A DNA stretch of 6,403 bases, from contig JAAZBY010000215.1 of assembly GCA_012513595.1 (NCBI GenBank), positions 1-6,403 of the forward strand, given 5' to 3'. Shown one piece after another: positions 1 through 4,720 of the stretch (position 1 is its first letter; the number at the start of each line of letters is the position of its first letter). The notes beneath the pieces were generated by a model that did no database searches, was not told the DNA's origin, and saw only the letters and a program-made list of their open reading frames with translations. The stretch is from Chloroflexota bacterium (lineage in GTDB: Bacteria > Chloroflexota > Anaerolineae > UBA1429). The position numbers were made by a program, and so were the translations under genes.

Positions 1-619
1 CTCGGCTGGCCCGGCGGAGGAGCTGGCCGCGGCCATCCGGGCGGCCGGCGGGCAGGCGGCGGCCATCGGCGCGGACCTGGCCGACCCGGCCGCCCCCGCG
101 CGCCTGGTGGCCGAGGCGGCCGCGGCCTGCGGCCCGCTGGACATCCTGGTGAACTCGGCCTCGCTCTTTGAGCGGGGCACCCTGGAAGAGACCACCCTGG
201 ACGCCTGGGAACGGCATATGGCCGTCAACCTGCGGGCGCCCTTTTTCCTGAGCCAGGCCTTCGCCCGGCAGGTGGGCGAGCGCGGCGGCGGCCACATCAT
301 CAACATCACCGACTGGCGCGCGCAGCGCCCCGGGCGCGCCTACATGGCCTATATTGTCAGCAAGGCCGGGCTCGAGGCGCTGACCCGCTCGCTGGCGCTG
401 GCCCTGGGGCCGCGCGTGCAGGTGAACGCCATCGCCCCGGGGGCCATCCTGGCGCCGCCCGGCGACGATGGCACGTACTTTCGCCGGTTGGCCGAGCGGG
501 TCCCCGCCAGGCGCAACGGCTCTCCGGAGGAGGTCGTGCGGGCCATGCTGTACCTGTTGGGGAGCGGCTTCGTCACCGGGGAGACGCTCACCGTCGACGG
601 CGGGGAGCACCTGCTCTAG
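1..619 (+). CDS. Pteridine reductase-type short-chain dehydrogenase, C-terminal part (5' end outside the window)
   Basis: The reading frame is open from base 2 to the TAG at 617-619, giving 205 visible residues; the N-terminal glycine-rich NAD(P)-binding motif lies upstream of the window, probably about 35-45 residues away. Visible SDR landmarks are NSAS (codons from 152, in place of the usual NNAG), the VNLRAPF helix, INITD, YxxxK (Tyr at 350, Lys at 362) and the closing VDGG. An Asp (311-313) sits 13 residues before the catalytic Tyr where ordinary SDRs have Ser. Asp-Tyr-Lys with this spacing is the arrangement of pteridine reductase PTR1 and the FolM type, which reduce pterins and in some cases dihydrofolate with NADPH in the cytoplasm. 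It lies 49 bases before folB with no visible terminator, so co-transcription is likely. An internal GTG at 107 is not the real start, since clear SDR sequence precedes it. The family is certain; the pterin substrate is inferred from the active site and neighbours, and a 3-oxoacyl-ACP reductase-like role is the alternative. Confidence 0.85.
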   Translation, partial: SAGPAEELAAAIRAAGGQAAAIGADLADPAAPARLVAEAAAACGPLDILVNSASLFERGTLEETTLDAWERHMAVNLRAPFFLSQAFARQVGERGGGHIINITDWRAQRPGRAYMAYIVSKAGLEALTRSLALALGPRVQVNAIAPGAILAPPGDDGTYFRRLAERVPARRNGSPEEVVRAMLYLLGSGFVTGETLTVDGGEHLL

Positions 620-668
620 CCTGGCGAGCGGCGGCCGCCGGGGCCGGTCTGTATGCTTCGGGGGTAAC

Positions 669-1028
669 TTGGACAAGATTCTGATCTCAGACCTCTTGGT
701 GCGGGCCATCATCGGCGTGAACGACGACGAGCGGCACAAGCCGCAGGACGTCCTGATCAACGTGGCCCTGAACACCGACACGCGGCGCGCCGGCGCCTCC
801 GACGATCTGGCCGATACCGTGGACTATGGCGCCACGGCGCGGCGCATCGTGGCGCTGGCCGAGGGGTCCCGTTACTTCCTGGTGGAGGCGCTGGCCGAGG
901 CGGTCGCGCGGCTGTGCCTGGAGGACTCGCGCGTGGAGGGGGTGTGGGTGCGCGTGGAAAAGACCCGCGCCCTGCGTTACGGGCGCGCCGTGGGCGTCGA
1001 GATCGAGCGCAGGCGCACGGACGCCTAA
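669..1028 (+). CDS. folB: Dihydroneopterin aldolase FolB
   Basis: Cytoplasmic enzyme of folate synthesis that cleaves 7,8-dihydroneopterin to 6-hydroxymethyl-7,8-dihydropterin and glycolaldehyde. The 119-residue product matches the usual length of about 120. Family landmarks are visible: IGVNDDER (residues 15-22), the DTVDYG segment with Tyr53, the LVEALAE helix with the pterin-anchoring Glu73, and VEKTRALRYGRAVGVEIER with the likely catalytic Lys98. Many homologues have VEKP at that point; here it is VEKT. The start is TTG at 669: the frame runs open further upstream, but no ATG or GTG lies between the preceding gene's stop and this point, and the family N-terminus (DKILISDLLVRAIIGV) begins exactly here. 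GGGGG at 660-664 is a plausible ribosome site 4 bases before the start. It follows the pteridine reductase-like gene closely and precedes folE by 264 bases. Confidence 0.93.
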   Translation: MDKILISDLLVRAIIGVNDDERHKPQDVLINVALNTDTRRAGASDDLADTVDYGATARRIVALAEGSRYFLVEALAEAVARLCLEDSRVEGVWVRVEKTRALRYGRAVGVEIERRRTDA

Positions 1029-1044
1029 GCAGGAAGAGAAGAAG

Positions 1045-1152
1045 GACAGGATTAACAGGATTTGCAGGATTTGAGGACTGCCGCAGACATAGGTACTGTG
1101 GGGAAGCAGCGTGAACCATATCCCCAATCCTGGTAATCCTGTAAATCCTGTC
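1045..1152. repeat. Imperfect inverted repeat built of 9-base CAGGATT units
   Basis: The left arm (1045-1072) is three 9-base units ending in CAGGATT (GACAGGATT, AACAGGATT, TGCAGGATT). The right arm (1125-1152) is the reverse complement of the same pattern and matches it at 24 of 28 positions. The loop is 52 bases with no gene in it. The arms are far richer in A and T than the flanking genes. I recall similar CAGGATTAACAGGATT strings scattered between genes of many environmental bacteria, so this is probably a dispersed element; as RNA it would form a long hairpin after folB and could end or stabilise that transcript, though no T-run follows. Confidence 0.8.
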
Positions 1153-1249
1153 TATCTTGCTATGGCGGCCCTGGGTACGGGCGGGCTGTGGCGGCCGGGC
1201 TGGGCACTGCCGGGAATGGGGCCGCCGTGTCGGACGGTCCGGGCGACTG

Positions 1250-1258
1250 TGGTATAAT
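1250..1258 (+). promoter_or_regulatory. Extended -10 promoter of folE
   Basis: TGG followed by consensus TATAAT (1253-1258) makes an extended -10 element (TGnTATAAT). No good -35 hexamer stands 16-18 bases upstream (best is TCGGAC at 1230), which is usual for extended -10 promoters. The predicted transcript would begin near 1265, leaving a leader of about 28 bases before folE. This implies that folE can be expressed apart from folB. Confidence 0.6.
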
Positions 1259-1267
1259 GGCCGGACG

Positions 1268-1281
1268 TAGCGAGATCGCTA
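1268..1281. promoter_or_regulatory. Perfect palindrome between the folE promoter and ribosome site (candidate operator)
   Basis: TAGCGA-GA-TCGCTA is a perfect 6-base inverted repeat with a 2-base centre. It begins a few bases after the predicted transcription start and abuts the ribosome binding site at 1281-1286. It could bind a dimeric repressor, or as RNA form a 5-bp hairpin with an AGAT loop next to the ribosome site. A chance palindrome cannot be excluded. Confidence 0.4.
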
Positions 1282-1292
1282 GGGAGAAGGTC

Positions 1293-1937
1293 ATGCCGCC
1301 ACTGAAGGTCAACCCTCTGGATTACGACGTGTTCCGGCAGGAGATGGAAGAGATCACGCAACGCGAGTGCGATCCGGACATCACCTCCGCCGTACACACG
1401 ATCCTTACCGCCATCGGCGAGGATCCGGACCGCCCCGGGCTGCAGCGCACGCCCGAGCGGATCGCCTGCATGTACGAAGAGCTGACGGCCGGGTACCACG
1501 TCGACCCGGTCGCGCTGGTCAACGGGGCCATCTTTGAGGTCAACTATGACGAGATGGTCATCGTGCGCGACATCGATTTCTACAGCCTCTGCGAACACCA
1601 CATGCTCCCCTTCATGGGCAAGGCGCACGTGGGCTATATTCCCGCCGGCCGCGTCATCGGGCTGAGCAAGATCCCCCGGGTGGTAGAGATGTATGCCCGG
1701 CGGCTGCAGATCCAGGAGCAGATGACCCGCCAGATCGCCGAGTTCCTGCAGGGCGTGCTGAAGCCGATGGGCGTGGCGGTGGTGGTGGAGGGCTTTCACC
1801 TCTGTGCGGCGATGCGCGGCGTGAAAAAGTCGAACGCCCGCATGGTGACCAGCGCCATGCTGGGCATTTTCAAGCGCAACCAGTCGACCCGGGCCGAGTT
1901 CCTGGCCAACATCGGGCGGCAGGGCCCGGAGCAGTAG
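1293..1937 (+). CDS. folE: GTP cyclohydrolase I FolE
   Basis: Cytoplasmic, zinc-dependent, homodecameric in known relatives; converts GTP to 7,8-dihydroneopterin triphosphate and formate, the first step of folate and pterin synthesis. The 214-residue product is close to the E. coli length of 222. Visible landmarks are [16 protein letters not shown] near residue 50, the zinc motif CEHH at 100-103 (Cys100 and His103 as ligands), [20 protein letters not shown], and [11 protein letters not shown] with the third zinc ligand Cys171. The spacing between the two cysteines equals that in E. coli (Cys110, Cys181). This is the canonical zinc form, not FolE2. The ATG at 1293 is chosen because AGGGAG (1281-1286) stands 6 bases before it and an extended -10 promoter lies just upstream; the frame is open back to 1188, but that extension would run over promoter and palindrome. 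With the two genes upstream it forms a pterin/folate block. Confidence 0.97.
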   Translation: MPPLKVNPLDYDVFRQEMEEITQRECDPDITSAVHTILTAIGEDPDRPGLQRTPERIACMYEELTAGYHVDPVALVNGAIFEVNYDEMVIVRDIDFYSLCEHHMLPFMGKAHVGYIPAGRVIGLSKIPRVVEMYARRLQIQEQMTRQIAEFLQGVLKPMGVAVVVEGFHLCAAMRGVKKSNARMVTSAMLGIFKRNQSTRAEFLANIGRQGPEQ

Positions 1938-2100
1938 GCCGACGGCGCGGAGCGCCCCGTGGCCTGGGGACTCCGGGGGCAGTAGCATGCAGCCTATCCG
2001 CGGGGCGCACCGGGGCACGGACCGGCGCGCCCTTTACGCGCGCGTCCAGCGGGACGGCGCTTCGTCATGGCGTCAGCTGTTGCCGACAGTGACACGTTTG

Positions 2101-2106
2101 AGGAGG
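2101..2106 (+). promoter_or_regulatory. Perfect Shine-Dalgarno site deciding the ABC exporter start
   Basis: AGGAGG ends 6 bases before a GTG at 2113. It favours that start over an in-frame ATG at 1987, which would add 42 residues of basic, non-family sequence. Confidence 0.85.
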
Positions 2107-2112
2107 TTGGAC

Positions 2113-3921
2113 GTGAAGACCGTTCGCCGGGTGTTTACGTATCTTGGCCCCTATCGCGGTTACCTGTTTGCCAGCATCTGCGCCATGGTGGCGCTGGTGG
2201 CCATCGAGCTGGCCCCGCCGCAGGTCTACCGCCTGCTGTTGGACGCTATCTCGGGCGAGCCGTTGCCCGCCTGGGTCGACGCCGTGGTGGCCCCCTTTGG
2301 CCTGACGGTGGAGACGGGCCTCTGGACGCTCGGCACCGCCTACCTGGTGGCGATCATGGCCGGCGGGCTGCTCATCCTGCAGACCATCGGCGCGGGGCTC
2401 TCTTTTGTGCGCTCCTATACCGGCCACCTGGCCGGCTGGGGCGTGGTGGCCGACGCGCGCCGCGACATCTACCGGCACCTGCAGCGCCTCTCGCTGCGCT
2501 ACTATGCGGACCAGCAGACCGGGCAGATCATGTCGCGCATGGTGAACGACTCGGACTATTTCGAGCGGCTCATCGCCCATGCCGTGCCCGATACGGCCGT
2601 CAACGTGCTGAAGCTAGTGGGCGTGTCGCTCGTGCTGAGCGCCATCAACTGGAAGCTGATGCTCCTGACCTTGGTGCCGGTGCCGTTCATCATCCTGGGC
2701 ATGCGCGGGTTTGCCCGGGTGGTGCGGCCGGCCTTCCGCCAGCGGCAGAAGGAGCTCGGCGAGCTGAACGCCATCCTGGCCGACAACATCTCGGGCATCC
2801 GTGAGATCATGGCCTTCAACCGCGAGGACATCGAGGCGGTGCGCATCAGCGGGCGGATCGAGAACTACAAGAACTCGCTGTTGCGGGCGCTGCGCCTGAT
2901 GGCCACCTTTGGCCCCGCCGTGGAGTGGAGCGCGGCGCTGGGCACCGTGGTGGTGGTGTACTTTGGCGGCCGGCTGGCCTTCCAGCAGGTGCTGACGCCC
3001 GGCGAGCTGGTGGCCTTTTTCGCCTACCTGGGCCAGTTCTACCAGCCGGTGCGCCAGTTGGCCACCGCCTGGGAGGGGATCCAGGAGGCGGCCGCCGGCG
3101 CCGACCGCGTGGTGGAGCTGCTGGACGAGACGCCCGACGTGGCCGACCTGCCCGGGGCCGTGGCGCTCACGGGGCGGGCCGAGGGGCACATCACCTTCCG
3201 CGATGTGTCCTTCTCATACCTGCCGGAGGACCCCGTGCTGGAGCACATCGACCTGGAGGTGCCGGCGGGCTCGATGGTGGCGCTGGTGGGGCCCACGGGG
3301 GTGGGCAAGTCGACCATGGTGAGCCTGATCCCGCGGTTCTACGACGTGACGGGCGGGGCCATTCTGCTGGACGGGCAGGATATCCGCTCGCTGACGCTGA
3401 CCAGCCTGCGCGAACAGGTGGCCATGGTGCTGCAGGACGTGTTCCTGTTCCACGGCACCGTGCGAGACAACATCCTGTTCGGCCGGCCGGAGGCCACCGA
3501 GGAGGAGATGATCGCGGCGGCGCAGGTGGCCAACGCCCACACGTTCATCAAGGCGCTGCCGGACGGGTACGACACGCTGATCGGCGAGCGGGGCGCCAAG
3601 CTGTCGGGCGGGCAGAAGCAGCGCATCTCGATCGCCCGGGCGGTGCTGAAGGATGCGCCGATCCTGATCCTTGACGAGGCGACGTCATCGGTAGACACCG
3701 AGACGGAGCTGCAGATCCAGGAGGCGTTGGAGCGGCTGATGGCGGGGCGCACGACGCTGGTGATTGCGCATCGCCTGTCGACGGTGCGCAATGCGGACAA
3801 CATCGTGGTGTTGCAGAACACGGGCATCTCGGAGATGGGCTCGCACGAGGAGCTGATGGAGAACGACGGGCTCTACCGGCGGCTGATCGAGGCGCAGACG
3901 CGCCTGGCGATGGCGGCGTAG
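2113..3921 (+). CDS. ABC exporter half-transporter (fused membrane and ATPase domains)
   Basis: A 602-residue inner-membrane protein of the MsbA/LmrA/MdlB-like type that would work as a homo- or heterodimer, pumping a substrate out with ATP. The first 320 residues hold six predicted membrane segments (roughly 15-35, 74-97, 157-175, 180-197, 262-285, 292-312). The ATPase domain has the A-loop Tyr369, Walker A GPTGVGKST (393-401, Lys399), Q-loop Gln441, signature LSGGQ (497-501), Walker B ILILDE with Asp521 and catalytic Glu522, D-loop SSVD and H-loop His553. All catalytic residues are present, so it should be fully active and could act alone. Length and order are normal for the family. It starts 175 bases after folE with no terminator or promoter that I can see, so partial read-through from folE is possible. 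The sequence does not reveal the substrate: lipids, drugs and peptides are all possible. Confidence 0.95.
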   Translation: MKTVRRVFTYLGPYRGYLFASICAMVALVAIELAPPQVYRLLLDAISGEPLPAWVDAVVAPFGLTVETGLWTLGTAYLVAIMAGGLLILQTIGAGLSFVRSYTGHLAGWGVVADARRDIYRHLQRLSLRYYADQQTGQIMSRMVNDSDYFERLIAHAVPDTAVNVLKLVGVSLVLSAINWKLMLLTLVPVPFIILGMRGFARVVRPAFRQRQKELGELNAILADNISGIREIMAFNREDIEAVRISGRIENYKNSLLRALRLMATFGPAVEWSAALGTVVVVYFGGRLAFQQVLTPGELVAFFAYLGQFYQPVRQLATAWEGIQEAAAGADRVVELLDETPDVADLPGAVALTGRAEGHITFRDVSFSYLPEDPVLEHIDLEVPAGSMVALVGPTGVGKSTMVSLIPRFYDVTGGAILLDGQDIRSLTLTSLREQVAMVLQDVFLFHGTVRDNILFGRPEATEEEMIAAAQVANAHTFIKALPDGYDTLIGERGAKLSGGQKQRISIARAVLKDAPILILDEATSSVDTETELQIQEALERLMAGRTTLVIAHRLSTVRNADNIVVLQNTGISEMGSHEELMENDGLYRRLIEAQTRLAMAA

Positions 3922-3934
3922 GGGGAGGGGGCGG

Positions 3935-4028
3935 GGTCGGGGCAAGCCCCTCTGCCTCCACGGCGCGGGGCATGGCAGAGCGCAGGCGAGCCTGCGCAGT
4001 CCAAAGCGGGCCGCTCTGGGGCGCGGCG
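3935..4028. repeat. Direct repeat, copy 1 (94 bases)
   Basis: Matches 4070-4163 at 90 of 94 positions, offset 135. It contains two stems: GGGGC-AA-GCCCC (3939-3950) and an 18-base near-palindrome at 3980-3997 (GCGCAGGC-GA-GCCTGCGC). It starts 14 bases after the exporter stop, so the first stem could act in ending that transcript, though no T-run follows. No credible gene lies in it. Confidence 0.9.
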
Positions 4029-4069
4029 CGGCCTGTCCCGAGGGCTGGCGAGGCTTTGGCGGGGGCAGC

Positions 4070-4163
4070 GGTCGGGGCAAGCCCCTCTGCCTCCGCGGCG
4101 CGGGGCATGGCAGAGCGCAGGCTAGCCTGCGCAGTCCAAAGCGGGCCGGTGTGGGGCGCGGCG
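4070..4163. repeat. Direct repeat, copy 2 (94 bases)
   Basis: Second copy of the unit at 3935-4028. It carries GGGGC-AA-GCCCC at 4074-4085 and a perfect 18-base palindrome, GCGCAGGCTAGCCTGCGC, at 4115-4132. The four differences from copy 1 are at 4095, 4123, 4149 and 4151; the one at 4123 falls in the centre of the palindrome and leaves both arms intact. Confidence 0.9.
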
Positions 4164-4207
4164 GCCTAGGGTCGGCAGCCGGTCAAACGCAGACGGCCGG
4201 ACGGTTG

Positions 4208-4232
4208 GTTAACATACCCTAACAATGTTGAC
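4208..4232. promoter_or_regulatory. Inverted repeat overlapping the -35 box (candidate operator)
   Basis: GTTAACAT (4208-4215) and ATGTTGAC (4225-4232) are inverted repeats matching at 7 of 8 positions, 9 bases apart. The right arm covers most of the -35 hexamer, so a bound dimer would compete with RNA polymerase. The spacing of 17 bases between arm centres would place them on roughly the opposite face of the helix. No known regulator is recognised. Confidence 0.4.
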
Positions 4233-4256
4233 AATGCCCGGCCCTGCCGCTATAAT
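4228..4256 (+). promoter_or_regulatory. Consensus sigma-70 promoter
   Basis: TTGACA (4228-4233), a 17-base spacer, and TATAAT (4251-4256): both hexamers match the housekeeping consensus at all 12 positions with the optimal spacing. It lies in a 180-base island of about 48% GC within a much richer window. The transcript should begin near 4263 on the + strand. Fully consensus promoters are rare and usually serve abundant stable RNAs or tightly repressed genes. No well-supported gene begins soon after it. Confidence 0.85.
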
Positions 4257-4301
4257 GCGGGCATAATCAGTCATCCGGTTTTTGCCCTCGCGTTGGGTGG
4301 G

Positions 4302-4376
4302 ATGGCTTGTTATAAGACTTGTAACAGTTTCAAGTACCCTCTGTATTCCTGGTTGCACTTCTTGCTCTTGCTTTAG
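4302..4376 (+). CDS. Possible 24-residue leucine-rich peptide
   Basis: An ATG about 39 bases after the predicted transcription start opens a short frame ending at TAG 4374-4376. The product would be 24 residues with a hydrophobic tail (WLHFLLLL) containing five of its six leucines. A G-rich stretch touches the ATG directly, which is too close for a good ribosome site. It could be a leader peptide or tiny membrane peptide. It overlaps the candidate RNA stem and is weakly supported. Confidence 0.15.
   Translation: MACYKTCNSFKYPLYSWLHFLLLL
4317..4335. promoter_or_regulatory. Near-perfect 19-base palindrome (candidate operator)
   Basis: ACTTGTAACAGTTTCAAGT has 9-base arms that match at 8 positions around a central A. 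It lies about 55-73 bases after the predicted transcription start. As RNA only the outer 5 bp would pair, so a DNA-binding role is at least as likely as a hairpin. Confidence 0.35.
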
Positions 4377-4433
4377 CGTGAGATCGACAGCCTGCCACCT
4401 GGATCGCGGCGGTGCCTTCCTCGGAGGGGCACC

Positions 4434-4525
4434 TGCCGAGAGACGGTGAGCCCAGACGGTCGGCACGCCGCCCGGTGTGTGCGTGGCGCGGGCCTTGGTC
4501 CACTAGGGGAGGGGGGACGCCCCTC
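4434..4525 (+). other. Run of hairpins between the candidate RNA and the next gene
   Basis: Three stems follow one another: TGCCGA (4434-4439) with TCGGCA (4460-4465), its loop holding two copies of AGACGGT (4441-4447; the second, 4454-4460, ends on the first base of the 3' arm); GCCCG (4470-4474) with CGGGC (4489-4493); and GAGGGG (4509-4514) with CCCCTC (4520-4525). The last one, followed by TGCC, belongs to the CTCTGCC hairpin family. None is followed by a T-run. The whole 4434-4720 stretch is open in the frame of the next gene but looks non-coding. Confidence 0.45.
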
Positions 4526-4610
4526 TGCCCGACGGCCCGGCGGCCAGGCCCACACTGCGAGCAAGGAAGGAGTAGGCCCGGCAGAGCACTGCCCCGCGGC
4601 GCCAGCGCCC

Positions 4611-4632
4611 GCGGGGGGAACCCGCCTCTGCC
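4611..4632. repeat. CTCTGCC hairpin element
   Basis: GCGGG (4611-4615) pairs with CCCGC (4621-4625), followed at once by CTCTGCC. The same plan, a G-rich/C-rich stem then CTCTGCC, occurs at 3939-3957, 4074-4092 and 4509-4530 with different stem sequences. Confidence 0.5.
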
Positions 4633-4720
4633 CGCCCCCTCATTGAGGCCACTTTTCCCCCAGTTACACGTTCACCATGCCAAGCCCGCGCGGCCCCCCC
4701 GGCCCGGCAGCCGGTTGGCT

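Larger units (their letters stand above)
4263..4433 (+). ncRNA. Candidate structured RNA or long leader downstream of the consensus promoter
   Basis: The transcript from the consensus promoter can fold into a long interrupted stem: CGCG 4289-4292 with 4405-4408, GGTGG 4296-4300 with CCACC 4395-4399, GGCT 4304-4307 with AGCC 4389-4392, and GT 4309-4310 with AC 4387-4388. The enclosed 76 bases include ACTTG/CAAGT (4317-4321 with 4331-4335). A strong hairpin follows, GGTGCC (4411-4416) with GGCACC (4428-4433) and an inner CCT/AGG. The shape, a long irregular stem with a large interior from a strong promoter, loosely resembles 6S RNA, but I see no conserved sequence that proves it. RNase P RNA, tmRNA and T-box signature sequences are absent. 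The 3' end is a guess, as no T-run terminator is visible; it may instead be the 5' part of a leader for the gene at about 4721. Confidence 0.35.

Noticed and set aside
1045..1152. CRISPR array
   Set aside because: The units are 9 bases with no spacers of constant length and are inverted rather than direct.
1987..2112. Earlier ATG start of the ABC exporter
   Set aside because: The extra 42 residues do not look like exporter sequence, and a perfect AGGAGG sits correctly before GTG 2113.
2067..3674. Long open frames in other phases and on the - strand across the ABC exporter
   Set aside because: They are low-complexity Gly/Ala/Arg/Pro translations overlapping a gene with all its family motifs; they are GC-driven shadows.
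3548..4169. Ala/Pro/Arg-rich open frames over the exporter end and the direct repeats
   Set aside because: Their composition is that of translated GC-rich repeats, they repeat the same peptide in each copy, and they lack ribosome sites.
4209..4466. - strand frame of 85 residues across the low-GC island
   Set aside because: It runs through the consensus + strand promoter and the predicted stems, has no good ribosome site at its start, and resembles no family I know.
4263..4530. RNase P RNA, tmRNA or T-box leader
   Set aside because: Their conserved core sequences (such as GAGGAAAGTCC for RNase P or AGGGTGGNACCGCG for the T-box) are absent.
4412..4720. N-terminal extension of the LolA-like gene from GTG 4412
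   Set aside because: The added 103 residues cover several hairpins and are compositionally random Arg/Pro/Gly; the GTG lies inside a hairpin arm without a ribosome site.
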